DNA of 64,000 nucleotides from Endocalyx cinctus (Eukaryota > Ascomycota > Sordariomycetes > Amphisphaeriales > Apiosporaceae): the NCBI GenBank assembly GCA_001600455.1, contig BCKC01000001.1:4180441-4244440 (forward strand), given 5' to 3'. The notes beneath the pieces were generated by a model that saw only the letters and a program-made list of their open reading frames with translations, was not told the DNA's origin and ran no database searches. Both the position numbers and the translations under genes were made by a program. Numbering within the stretch: the first letter of the stretch is position 1; each line of letters starts with the position of its first letter. Positions 47,635 to 59,427 of the stretch are shown piece by piece.

Positions 47635-48882
47635 CTACGCTTTACCCTTCGTAAGAATCTCGCCAGCTGGTGCAGGCATCAGGGCACCCTCTGGCGGTTT
47701 GTTTTTGCTCTTAAAATAATCGCACATCTACCACGTATTAGACATAAACAGATCAATCAAAACGATCTCAAGGGGACTTACCTCGGCCATGGTAACCCAT
47801 TCCACCCCTTCATGTTTATTTATATGCTCGATGATTCTGTGAAGTGTTAATACAGAAATATGGCCACTCGTATACCGGCGGGAATTCCTACCTCTCGTGC
47901 ATGAGTAGAACATGCGGACGACCTGACACATCGGGATGTATGGTCATAGGAAATATGAACTCGTCATATTCACGGTAGAAGTAATCAAAGTGATCTTTCC
48001 AGATGTCTTCCACGTCACTAGATCATCATGTAAGCATACATCACTTGTAAATCATAAAATCAGTTTTTTTTTTTTTTTTTCATTTACGAACCGTGGATTC
48101 ACCCAGCCGTGGGAGTTCGCCGACTTTTTCATAAACATCATTGGTGGTAAGTCATCAATATACCAGCTTCCGGGAATTTCTACCATGCCGGTTGGCTGCC
48201 CCTTTATTAGTGGTTTCATCCACTCCTCGGCTTTTTTGGAGTAGTCAATCTTCGTCCAAGAATCTCCAGTTCGTAGCCAGTACATCTGGCAATCTTCGTG
48301 CGACATGGAATGGTCATACTCAATTCCGTAGGAAAGCATGAGCTCAGTCCCCTCTTGGCTAGTCTCCCACCAAGGAGCGACGCTTCCGCGCGGTGGTTTA
48401 CCACAGAATTCAGTGAGCATGCGGTAAGTTTTATCTAATACGTCTCGCTGTTGTTCCATGGTCATATCGGCAGGATTCTCGTGCGAGTAGCCGTGCAGAC
48501 CAATTTCATGACCGGCATCCCTAACCATCGCACATTCCTCGGGGAAGGTCTCAAGAGAATGACCGGGAATGAACCAGGAGGCCTTGATGTTATACTTCTC
48601 GAAAAGTTTGAGTAAGCGGCGCGTGCCGATAGTTCCAGCCCAGATGCCTATTCTATGTTTGAGTTATTCCGTAAAAATAAAGATAGATTCGCCATACCTC
48701 TACTAATATCGCTTGTACTGTCCTCACCACCGTATGACCCGAGCCAGCCGGCCACGGCATCAATATCTACACCATATCTTTACACAAAACAATTATGTTA
48801 GTCAACGTCTAATTTTTTTTTTTTCAGGGAGGGAGGGGAAGAGGTGACAGGCTTACCCTACCAAGATCTTCTTCTTGCCCAT
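47635..48882 (-). CDS. CE4-family deacetylase, HpPgdA/imidase-like
   Basis: Six exons on the minus strand (48857-48882, 48698-48777, 48092-48647, 47892-48017, 47782-47836, 47635-47727) encode 311 residues. The protein has the NodB/CE4 fold of the intracellular type that includes Helicobacter PgdA, the PuuE allantoinases and bacterial cyclic imidases. It has no signal peptide. Metal-binding elements are present: the Asp of [13 protein letters not shown], and the two His of LHGYSHENP. Further conserved blocks are [29 protein letters not shown] and [15 protein letters not shown]. The intron after exon 3 uses a weak GTTCGT donor, the only choice that keeps NPRDVED in frame, and it contains an A-run on the coding strand. 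The neighbouring amidase suggests amide or imide catabolism (inference); classical chitin deacetylase is less likely. Confidence 0.88.
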
Positions 48883-49340
48883 TTTGACGAGTACCGCTTA
48901 TTGCGAGATGGTATGAATGTATGTGTGTATGAGTGGATTTATGTCTAATGTATATGGGTGGATGATATAAATTATAGTTACAGACAAAAATTGGTGGGTA
49001 AAAGGTAAACGCCAAAAAGAAAAAAAGAGTGAAAGTGAGAGTGAAGAGTGAGTATATTTCTAACCCCGCCTATACGGAAGTAGCCGATTACCTGAAGGTA
49101 TATATGTAGATTCTACATTGGTTCAGGTAAAGCAAAGTATATATTTACATTCATATACCTATTACATACCTTTTTCAACAATGACAGATAAGGATTCCCG
49201 AAGGTCGGGGAAGATATAAACAAGTAAGCTAGCTTAAGCTGATCCCCCATTTTTGATAGGTACTGGATACATACTGGACCGTTAGGTATTACGGAAACCT
49301 CCACTATTGATTATCCCCACGTCTATTCTACGTTCTACTA
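48883..49340. other. Spacer between the CE4-like gene and PDX2
   Basis: Contains the promoter side of the CE4-like gene and the 3' flank of PDX2. Purine-rich at 49010-49045. Nothing else is identified. Confidence 0.35.
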
Positions 49341-50157
49341 TTATTCGTATATTCTCGCCACTTCATCTAACCACCAAACATGTATGCGAATATCATCTGT
49401 CAGTTCAGGATGAAAACTAGTGCCAAACACGTTCCCTTGTCTGAGGGCAACAATATCCCCTACCCCTTGTAGTGGTATATTTTGATCCAAACCTACTCCA
49501 ACTTGTCCAAGGACTGCCTTTTTACTTGAAAAGTGACGGCCTGGAAGAGTTGCCAATATTTCGACTTGCGGTTTAGTCGATTTGATTGCCTCGGTTGTTA
49601 ACACTTGGTCGACTACGGGAGCTCGAATGAAGACAGCTGAGAATGGATCAGAGTCTCTGGGTAGAAAGGGTAAATTTAGATCGGTTACAAAGCTTTCAAC
49701 CTGTCGACCGAAATGATTCCGGTGAACTTTGACGTCCAGACCTCCGATTAATTCTTGTCCACCTCGCTTTGTAGAGCTGGCTTCCTCGCACAGAAGGATA
49801 AGTCCTGCACAAGTGCCCCATGTTGGCTTCTTATTGATCCTGTTCAACGATGAAAATCATTAGGCATATATTCAGTAAGCGGTGAAGCTGCGTCTATACT
49901 CACTTGACGAAATCTCTCAACGGCTGCAGTAATCCAGATTGAACGGCGACAAGTGATAGAGTTGTACTTTCCCCCCCAGGTATGATCAAAGCGTCGCATC
50001 TTGTCAATTCTTGTGGGGTTCGAACCTGGATGAAATTAAATCCCATACTTCTATGCAACGGAGATGCCAGGTCGGATACGTGATTCGCTGCTCTACGTAG
50101 GGAGCTGAGATGCTCGGTGACGCCACCCTGGAGCGCAAGAACTCCAACAGTCACCAT
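49341..50157 (-). CDS. PDX2: Pyridoxal 5'-phosphate synthase glutaminase subunit
   Basis: Two exons (49904-50157, 49341-49839) encode 250 residues. This is the SNO/PDX2/PdxT glutaminase. It releases ammonia from glutamine and channels it to the PDX1/SNZ synthase for vitamin B6 synthesis. Start MVTVGVLALQGGVTEH is the family's usual N-terminus. PGGESTT is the oxyanion-loop motif. The nucleophile is Cys95 in WGTCAGL, and the catalytic His228-Glu230 pair lies in FHPEL. The intron (GTGAGT donor) falls just before the nucleophile block. VFIRAPVV and NVFGTSFHPEL match the family throughout. The synthase partner is not in this window. Length is slightly above the bacterial average because of an inserted loop (STKRGGQELIGG region and following). 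Confidence 0.95.
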
Positions 50158-50605
50158 ACTTCTGACTCTGATGTATTGGGATACGAGAGAGAGAAAAAAA
50201 AAAACGAATGAATGGGTCAACGATTCCTCGCTAATAATTGTCTCTGATAGAATAACTAGAATTTTACAAGGACGAGCAACTATAGCAGGCGTTAGTCCTT
50301 TTTTCCTAGGAGCATGAGTCACCTAGATTCGACCTACCTGAATTAGCAACGCCCACGGGTATTACATGGAGCCGACCTCGCAAAGTGAAGAAAGGAAAGT
50401 GAGATAACGTGGCTACTTGAAGTGGCGGTGCAGTGTACAATTTTCACATGGTAACCTCGTCACACTGTTACTTCATATTAACGCAACCTTCATGCTATTT
50501 GCCACTCTCGCTTAAAAGCATCCGATGGATGGTGAAAAATTTATTGTTCTCGAGATTCAATCCCGCTATGTTACTCCCCACAATAGTATGAAGGTTTCGA
50601 CTTCA
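50158..50605. promoter_or_regulatory. PDX2 upstream region
   Basis: Spacer between the PDX2 start and the tannase stop, both on the minus strand. It presumably carries the PDX2 promoter; no motif is claimed. Confidence 0.35.
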
Positions 50606-52628
50606 TTATTGATCGCAAGTCCAACTTGCGGCACTGTCCTGGTTTCCGCCTGTCCACCTTGCTGCCAAGGGGTACCTGCAAAGGGGTCTCTGCCTGTATA
50701 GGACCAGCTCCTGTCTCGTATCGTCCGTGTAATTGAATTCGGATGCGATGATGTCTATTGGTGCTTTGCCATTTTCCACCCACTATCGGAGTTTCAGTCA
50801 GTACGTATCTTTTTCCGGGAAGGTGAAGGAAGCATTCAAGTCAACGCCTCCCTGGGATACAGTCACGTTATCTAGGAAAGCCTATATAGAAAGAGGTGAC
50901 TGTGTGAAATACTCACATCCATCAGAGCTAGGAGGGCATCGTGTGCGCTATCATTGTAACCTAGTGGTACAGACCAGCCGGAGTTATACGGTGGTCTTTG
51001 AGCGGCTTGGCCTGCGCCGCCCATCATCCAAGGGGCCTTCATGTTGTCTGTGCTCCCCCAACCTATATTTTTATCACAATCAGTCATGTTTAGAGCATAT
51101 GCCGGAGATCGGGGTTGATATGAACTCACTGGCGTGAATTTTTATAGTCAATGCGAGCTCGTTTAACTGGTAGATGTATGCGGTGTTAGGTGAGGACGAT
51201 GTACTTACCAGTGACCCATCCCCGGTATTTGAAAGTAGAGGAAGAAGTTGTCCAACTCTCCCATGACTTCAGAACTTCGCGTGTAGTATAGTGTTGTGTG
51301 ATCTACGGGTACAACTGCGTCTGCCAGGCCTGCATACATAATAATCTTCCCACTCTCTCGAAATGTGCCGAGGTCAAATTGATCGGCCGAGGCCTTGACG
51401 TAGAGCTGGTCGCGAATTTCCGCGTCTCTCACCGTGCTGTCATTGTACGAGGTTATCTGCCATTCTGTTCCGTAGTCCATGAAGTACCGCTCGTATTGAG
51501 CATCGAAATTCCGTCTTACATTTCCAGTGCTATTGATGTCCGCTGGTAGTAGATAAGTCGACCACTCCACTTCAGAGCTATACCCGGCTCCTTTATATAC
51601 CAGCTCTCCCTCTTGAGTGAAGTAATCATCATAAATCTTCAGGGCCGTTTCGATCTGCGGACCCGACCAGCAAGACGTTTTGTTCATGGTAGCGTCACAT
51701 CGAATACGAGTGATGTTAAAGTTCTGTCGACACTTTTCTGGCGAGCTGACGACACTATCGCTTACACCGTCTAGTTGGTCGCATTGTTGCAGCACTTCGG
51801 ACTGGAGTCGCTCAAGTAGTGCAGCGCTATCCAAACTTTGCGAACCCTCTTCGGGGAGATTTTGTACGGCAAGTCGGGAAATCCAGGGCATAAGGTGCTT
51901 CGTGTCCCAGGCAGGGGCCCCAATAAGGGCACCTTGGAACATTGTCGGATCTCGTTGAATTTGCTTCAAGCCTTGTCTCCCTCCAGTCGAGCAACCGCTA
52001 AAATATGAATATCTAATTGGTTGGTCCTCGTAATACGCTGAAATCAATCTTCTTCCCAGGAGTATCGAGCCCTCGAGCGCTTGGTAAGCCCAGTTAACCT
52101 TCTTCTCCGTTGTGTTCGCCCAGGTAATATCCCCTGCGCCTGAATTATGGCCCGTGTCCGTGGATAGGCTTGCCACTGAATATGTGGTTAGATGCTCGTA
52201 CCATTCACATTTTGAGCTAAGGCTGTAATCAAGAATAACTCACTCCCGTACTTCACACCAGCTCCCATGTCCAACCAGTTGATTCCGCCGAGGAATGAGT
52301 ATGAGCCGATCGCCAGAAACCTGGAATTCCAGTTATCAGGTAAGAACATGCCAAAGCGATAGTTTTCCGTCAAATTGCGAATAATAACGGAACAGAGCAC
52401 TGGTAGTCCCGAGGCGAAAGACGGGTAACCTAAATTCCCAGCTTCCGTAAAGAACCCAGTGGTCACGTACTCGACACGCTCGATATTAATATTTTCTGGA
52501 GAAATCCCTGAAAAATATTCGAGTGTGCAAGCGTTGGTAAACGTTCTACTTTGTCGGGTATCTAGCCGATGCCCCAAGCAGTGGGCCATACCCAAAAGAA
52601 CACAGATAAGCTGGATTACGAGCTTCAT
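50606..52628 (-). CDS. Tannase/feruloyl esterase family protein with a one-base frame conflict
   Basis: Four exons on the minus strand (52244-52628, 51209-52175, 50917-51062, 50606-50782). A signal peptide (MKLVIQLICVLLGMAHCLG) indicates secretion; several NxS/T sites are visible. The family hydrolyses esters of gallic or ferulic acid. Its CS-D-HC motif is largely visible: Cys190-Ser191 in SGCSTGGRQG, Asp414 in GLADAVVP and His450 in PGMGH. Exon 2 ends in phase 2 at that His, but exon 3 (WGSTDNMKAPWMMGGAGQ) requires phase 1. Thus the canonical GTAAGT/TAG intron shifts the frame by one base, giving a premature stop. Joining one base later would give Cys after His450 and restore everything through the end, LCRYPLAARWTG and SWTC. 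The gene is either damaged by one base or misread. Otherwise about 557 residues, normal length. Confidence 0.85.
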
Positions 52629-54277
52629 GGCCCCGGAAGTACCAACTGATAAGGCGTGAATATACTTGTATCGTTAACAAAGAACTAGCAAGGCTTAGAG
52701 TTGAAGACTATATGTAGACGCAGTTGGTCTCCCCCTCCCTTTGATATAGATGAGTACGAGAGGCTTCGGGGACGAAATTGACACGACTTTTATGTCGGCC
52801 TTCTACATATATGCTGTAAGCTCAATGCTGAGCTTCCATGTCGATATAATAGAGCTGATTGGTATGGAAGTGGAGGTAAGTTATCTCCAATAACTACTCC
52901 TTTACACGCAATATACTGAGCTCGCACGAGACCATGTATGTGACCGCAATGGCTTCCTATTCATCCCTCTACGTAACCAACGCAACCAACGTAACCCTGC
53001 ACGAGGGCAGTGATATATTCGTACGCCATAACTATAAGCTGACTTGTCGTGGTGCGTTGGCTAGTGAGCAATGGGCGAATCTAGGAACTGAAACGTGACC
53101 TGTTATGGTGACGCAGTGCAACCCTACCTGTCTCTAAATTCGAGCTTCACATACAAACTCGACGTATATTTGAACCACCCATTTTTGTATATCTCCTGCC
53201 ACATAGAGTATGGCATTGCGAAAAGCGGTATTAAGATGGTTGCGATAATTGTAATAAACAGACGTGGGTGCGTCGTCCGCCAGATTTATAAATGAGACCG
53301 GTAGATGAATAGCTCAAATCGAATGTGATCGATCAATAAGTACTGATTAGCAAAGAAACAACGCACATCATGTATTTTTTTTTTTTTATGAAATGAGGTC
53401 ATTATGGATGAATTTGACGTGACTGAAATATGTTTTTTTTTTCTTGTCGTTTTTATGTGTGTTACTCCATAGCTCCAGTCAGCAGTTTCGGAATACCAAG
53501 AATCTCGTTATAATTTTATTCTCGACTTAACGATAATGATATTCAAGAATGTAAATATAAATAGGAAGCCAGATCAGCTGGCGAAAACAGATGTCTTCGG
53601 GCTTCGTATAATGAATACGGTTTAAAAATGACTCATGCTTCTAGAAGTTCTAGGAACCTAGAATGCATTGTGCCATAAGCCTCTAATTATTCATCCTTGC
53701 TTTATAGCATGTGGTTCAGTATATCTAGTTCTTTTGTCGGAAATGTCGACAATAGCTTGACTTGTCAAGAAGGCATGATCTGAATGTCCCTTCCTTATAT
53801 ATACGAGAATAGGAATCCCGTCAGTCAATATATGAACCTTGGAAGTGTCTGGGTTCCAGGAAGCGATTCTCCATCATCCGCAAAGGATCGCAAGCCTAGT
53901 GTGACTTGCGGTGGCCATGTTGTTTTTTAGCCAAGCTGGGGCTGCAGCTCACAAGGCATTCACCGAGATATAATTAGGATCTCAGTACAAAACTATAAAC
54001 AAGGCTTTCGGTCTACACGTAAGTCTTCAATGATTATTAAGAACCACGAATCACCCGTCTAGTCTGATAAGTATAGGCATGAGCACGTAATCATCAATGA
54101 TAGCTCAAAACAGGTATTCTCTCTAGCTTCCTATGTTAATTTATGTATTATAATAGTTTAAGATGATGATAAATTAAAGTTATGACACCATGGGACTGCT
54201 GTACCTCCTACTTATCGTTATTACTACTAGCCTAGTGGCACGGCCTTCGGTATTTACTTAGGATTTGCTATATGTAA
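52629..54277. other. Gene-free spacer (1.6 kb)
   Basis: Upstream of the tannase-like gene and downstream of the MFS gene. It contains T-runs near 53374-53388 and 53431-53444, and short stem-forming words around 53635-53655. No coding frame is supported. Confidence 0.4.
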
Positions 54278-56231
54278 TCACCTTGCCCTGGGTGATTGAG
54301 CCTGTGAACCGACGACGCCGTCATTGTCACCAACAGCAGAACCTTGACTATTTCTCGTAACTCCTGCTGTTGCTGCTCTCCTCGACCCGTCTATTCGATC
54401 GGCTCTCCATTGGGGTCCATACCTTGCGATGATAAGGAGCATCGGTGAAAGCACCCCGAATAAAAGAGCGATAAACGTGAAAGCCCATCCTCGACCCCAA
54501 GCTTTGATAATGTCTTCTATAGTAGCTGTTGCCACAGCACCGGCTAAGCATCGACACAGGTTATTTGCGGCAGTAGCTGTGGCAGGAGCTTCTGGGTAAA
54601 GGTCTACGATCAAGAGGTTCATGATCTGAAAGGGTCCAGTGACACAGAGGCCGATAAAGAAAGAGAGAACTAAAGGGACGGCGACGTGAGTCTCACTATT
54701 TAGAGCCCAACCATAGCCAATATAAGCTGCAACCCCAACAACAATGAGTGGGTAGATAATCTGGATCCGTGCTTTTTCAATAGGGAAACCTTTTAAGTCG
54801 TTGCCCCTTCGGCGGTCGATCTTGAAGCCGTGATTCTTAGCTATGCGTCTGTAATTCCAATCTGCAACTGTATGAAATCGGGTTAGTCGCAGCCTCGGTA
54901 AGAAAACGTAGGTCAAGAGGTACACTCCGAAAGCAGTAAGGCATCAGGTTATCACAGCAGGATGTTTCGTCTCCAGGGATTATTAAAGGGCGGAATAATT
55001 ATGCCTATGGAAATCACTCAACTGAATCCGTTACCAACTGAGGCAATAGTACAAGCACCACCGATAGGTAGATAGGAGAGTCCGAGCCGAAGACTATCGA
55101 AGCCATATATCTCGGAGAATTGAGATGAAAGTGTGGAGGTGGCGGTCATAAAACCAATATACCTGAATGATAAAGTTAAATAAATGTTATTCCCAAACGT
55201 TGAGAATTTCTGGAAACCCACAGTGTAGCATTGTAAAACAGCACCATAGCCATCTCCTTATTGCCAAGGACAGCAAGAGTATGAAATGGGTTCGGTACAG
55301 GTATCTTTCGCCGCACAGGTGCGGATGGTCGATCTGTCGACTGACGACGGAATCGAATATAATCTATAAGCGTCATATTCCATCCTTGTGGAGGTATCGA
55401 TCCGTTACCCACTACCTTGCGGGCGGTCTCGGGCACAGTGAGAACGTACGGAACCATCCAAACGATTACGACGATAACAAGAAACCAAAAGATAGAGGGC
55501 CATCCTAGGTACTGAGAAAGAAGGCCACCAATGATGGGTCCGACAGCAGGACCTATGGTGATGCCTGCTCCAACGATTCCCATATATTTCCCCCTTTCCG
55601 AGCTTGGGGCAATATCAGCCACAACGGCATAAACAAGGGCAATTGTACCACTGCTACCACCGCTTTGCAGCATGCGTAATACGAGCAAAGCTGCATAGTC
55701 TCGCTGTAGAGCTAACCCTATGTTAGCCCCTAAGTAGACGGTGAAGGCGATGATGAAAGCCGGCCGCCGCCCGGCGGCATCCCCAAGGTCACCAAATATG
55801 GTGGGGGACAGAGCTTGAAAAATCATGTACGTCGTGATTGTCAGGTTTATTTGTCCTATAGTCACTCCCAAATCCTGGGCCAAAGTCGGGATAGCGGGGA
55901 AGTAGATGTTCGCAGTAATTGGGGAGATGAAGGCGGAGATACAGTTCATAGCTACAATCCACCATTTCAAGGAGGGCGAAAAAACACTATAGGGAGGGCC
56001 GGTAGAGACGCGTGAAATTGTCTCTAGGTCTTGGGGAAGATGACGGTCCTCAGCGCTGCTTTCATCCAGATCACCAACATCGCCATCCACCGAAGGACGC
56101 CGGGGCAGGTCAGTTAGGCTATAGCTTTCACGCTCTGGAGGTGGATACGTCGCGGAAGGAAGAGATGGCGAAAGATCGGCATCCTTAGAGGCCGGAGCGA
56201 TATGCTCCGGCATCTTCTCAACGTTGCTCAT
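54278..56231 (-). CDS. MFS drug:H+ antiporter-type transporter (DHA1-like)
   Basis: Three exons on the minus strand (55222-56231, 55023-55162, 54278-54867) encode 579 residues. Donors GTGGGT and GTTGAG are non-standard but give the conserved segments FYNATLYIGFMTATSTL and GNGFIADWNYRR. A long acidic cytosolic N-terminus (about 90 residues) precedes 12 predicted membrane spans. The signature GDLGDAAGRRPAFI is the loop 2-3 motif of MFS, and GAGITIGPAVGPIIGG is the motif C typical of drug antiporters in helix 5. LFYNA, the central basic loop, IEKARIQ and DLYPEAPATATAANNLCRC match the fungal QDR/DTR-like export proteins. It likely exports organic compounds at the plasma membrane; the substrate is unknown. 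Its next gene is the secreted tannase-like esterase on the same strand, which could mean phenolic handling (speculative). Confidence 0.9.
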
Positions 56232-57197
56232 TATAAACTACTTCAAGTAAGTACTAATGACGGCAGCAAGAACGACTGCTGACGCGGATGATAAAAAAGA
56301 CAGTACGGGATTGAAAACAAGGCTTCAATACTTGAGACTCGAACTCGCATAGATATCATATATGTCAAGATTCTCAGATTCATGAGTAGGTTGTGTTGGG
56401 GTGGCATATGAATGTTTATTCCCGAAGTTGCCCGGAAGAAAATAATGAGTGACAGCGAGAATAAAAGCCGGTTCGATCACCGTATACCGGACCCCACGGT
56501 TGCTTCCATGAGAAAGTAGTGGAGCGGCATATCTCTATACAATAGCGAGATCGGAATGATATCAAGAGATGAGTATCCTTCAGCAAGTCCAAGTGCAGCT
56601 GCATGATATTTAAATGGTCTCGAGATATCAACATAATATATCCCAAGTCTTATATTCACGTTACATATTTAGAGGAAGAAAAAGAAAAAGAAAATAATAA
56701 TAATAAAGATACAGGTATTGTCTTGTGTTTAATTGTATGGTTAACTGCAGTTGTTATATTTAAGCAACTATTCTGACTAAAAGTTTTACTAATTATTTCG
56801 TATAGGTGGAGTTTTTAGGGAGTAATCTAACTTAGAAATACCTTAAAGCTAGTTAGCACCACTGCATGGACCACCTGGCTATAATGAAAAGCATGTTTAC
56901 AGATATATAGTTTAAGTGCATATATTAATTAGCTACATATACTGGACATAAATTGGACATTGGATACTGGACATATTCCATATAACATATCCCACCTAAA
57001 CAGCTGGCACTTGCTAGTAGTTATTCTCATTTCGAACCTTCACTTGTCTCATATTGCCGTACCTTATTGCACCTTAATCTTGAGGGGTGTAAAGAGAGAG
57101 GAGACAGAATAAGGGAGGAGGGCAGTATATTCCGAAACTATTCTCAACACTGTTGTTGGTGGTGTAAGTGGACGCCAAATACTCTATCGCTATCAAT
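56232..57197. other. Divergent spacer MFS / UFE1
   Basis: About 965 bases between divergent starts. One minus-strand frame at 56477-56659 (60 codons) reads like ordinary protein but has no partner exon that I could find. Otherwise A/T-rich. Confidence 0.4.
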
Positions 57198-58388
57198 ATG
57201 ACCGATATCACACCAACCTTCAATGAACACCTCGGACGGCATAAGGCTGCACCTAGCAAGCATAGGTTTGACCGGGCCCGCCTCGATGATTTCCTCAAAG
57301 AAGCATATAGAATAGTTAGTCTTGATAACGACAGGAGGGTCGGGAAGCTATTAACCCAAAAACTACTAGAATTCTCACATCACCTCCCTTAACGCCGATC
57401 TTAAGAATATACGACAGTCATACCTGTCCACGGCACAGCCTCGGAAGACTCTGATCCATTCGACGACTTACAAAAACCGACACTCGCGACCGCTCTCGGA
57501 CAAGGAACGGGAAGAAATAGATGCTAATGCGAAGAAATTGCTACGAGAGCTCAATGCTAGTATTCGACAACTATCTGACGTCGAGCAAGCTCGATGTGAG
57601 ATAGAACTCAGGTTAATTCAGAAGAAATTTGTTCGTGGGCTGGGTGCTCTTGGATCATGGGCTGCCGGTGGTACATCTACGGCAAAATCCCCCGAGCATA
57701 TCCAGGCTGAAGAGCGTATCAAAACCATCAGCGCCCACCGCGACAGTGTCCTGTGGCTTTTACGGCATCGTTTACAAGAATGCGTTACGACACAACAGAA
57801 TATGATGGAGATTCGGATTATGCGCGAGATGGAGAAGAATCGAAGTGTTCTAGCAAAATCTAGAGGCCAAGAATTTCCCTCTAAGGCCGTTGTAGCCAAA
57901 ACAGACGAAGATGCTCGTCCCAGAACTATAACGGACCTAGAGCCGCCGTCCGATACACGCGTCGAAGATCTCAGCGAAGAACAGATCCAGATGTTCGAGA
58001 GGGAAAACCAAGATATGGTGAAACATTACGAGAGCACATTAGATCAAGTCAGGTGAGTGCCGTTTTCAAAACATATCAGGCAAGGAGAAAAAGATAGGGA
58101 ACGAAAGGAAAATTGATAGCAGAAGCTGACTGACGTTGGGTTGATAGGGCAGCGGAAAAGTCTTTGATAGAAATTTCGGAACTTCAGACACAGTTAATCG
58201 ATACACTTACAACCCAGTCTGCCGGTATCGAGCAGCTCGTTGCAGATTCGGAAAATACGGTAGAAAACGTGGGTGGAGGAAACAGGCAGCTTAAGCAGGC
58301 GAGTCAAAAAACCAGCACAGCTAAATACACATTCATAGCTACGTGCGGGCTATGTACATTTCTGGTCATATGGGATCTTATAATATGA
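57198..58388 (+). CDS. UFE1: ER t-SNARE UFE1 (syntaxin 18 homologue)
   Basis: Three exons (57198-57314, 57370-58052, 58148-58388) give 346 residues. UFE1 is the ER-resident Qa-SNARE for retrograde Golgi-to-ER fusion. The N-terminus (MTDITPTFNEHL, LDDFLKEAYRI) and the block NSHITSLNADLKNIRQSYLS match the syntaxin-18 N-terminal domain. A helical middle follows (LLRELNASIRQLSDVEQ), then the SNARE helix from about residue 245 (LSEEQIQMFERENQDMV onward), and a C-terminal tail anchor FIATCGLCTFLVIW ending four residues before the stop. Introns are 55 and 95 bases; the first uses donor GTTAGT. The chosen ATG is the first in the frame, although near-cognate codons precede it. The family assignment is confident. 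Confidence 0.9.
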
Positions 58389-59427
58389 TATTATACTGGT
58401 ACTTTCGGGTTTTTACCGTCCTGGTTGGAACGGAGGAGCGTATAAAAGTACCTAGGTATGTAGGTATAGTATGTATAAGCTTTAACATGTATTTCACTCA
58501 AGTAGGCACTCCGGCACATTCAAGCATTACCGCCTACCATAGCACCAGGCCGATAGGTACTTAAGTAACTACCTAAGTAATCAGCGTAGACTAACGATCT
58601 TTTGGGGATTGGGTCTACACGGTAAGTAGCTAACATACCCACTGGCAGTTACTATGTACGGAGTACTCTAGGTACTATACTGGCAAATTGGATGCATATC
58701 CATGGACAGTACCTTAAATACCTACTGTAGGTACAGTACATACAGTACATACAGTACAGCATCTCTATCTTAAGCTGCCCAGACTATGTAGGTCCACGAT
58801 TATCCTTGATTTTCGAGTCATGTGTGTTACACTACCATTACATCATCGAACACCATCCAAAAAAAGTAACAACCGTGGACAAGATTGCGCTCAAGTAGCT
58901 GAGGACNCCCCCTCCCCCGCCATTTCTTCTCCAATTCTAATGCACACTAGCATACCTCCATAGCTCCATAGCTCCATACGGGCAGACGGGCAAACGGGAT
59001 ACTTATGCAACTACGGAGTATTCTCTACTGAATACCACGTACATTATGTATTCTAATGACCTCGTTTTTAGGTATAACAGCTGAGGAGGTACGGAGGAAA
59101 GTACAGTACAGTACGAAGGAAGAATGAAAGTTTTGGAAGGTAGAGAGGGAGAAAAAAAAAACTTTAGTTAACAGTAATATTGTACGGGGGGTTTACGCTA
59201 GAACCTTACGATATCATACATTCGAGGTATCACCTGTGCATCATCCTGTCTATTATTTTCAATTTTCCTTCTTCCTTTTTTATTTTATTTTATTTTGTTT
59301 TGTTTCGTTTTAATTACCTCTCAGCTAACACCATCCATATAATTGTAAATACCTCTTTTTTTTTTCCCCCTCTTCCCTCTTTATTCCCTTTTCTTTTCTT
59401 TTTTTCCTCGTCTGTGTATAAAACATT
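58389..59427. other. Intergenic region with repeat words upstream of aspartate aminotransferase
   Basis: One kilobase without a gene. It has TACCTAGGTA-type words (58450-58580, 58660-58760), the run of tacagtaca units at 58725-58758, one N at 58907 in a C-run, and a T/C-rich leader directly before the aminotransferase ATG. Confidence 0.45.
58450..58760. repeat. TACCTAGGTA-type word cluster
   Basis: Discontinuous cluster of cctaggtatgtaggta, acttaagtaactacc and tacagtacatacagtac words. Confidence 0.55.

Noticed and set aside
56477..56659. 60-codon minus-strand frame upstream of the MFS gene
   Set aside because: Composition looks protein-like but no partner exon, homology or promoter evidence; could be a gene remnant.
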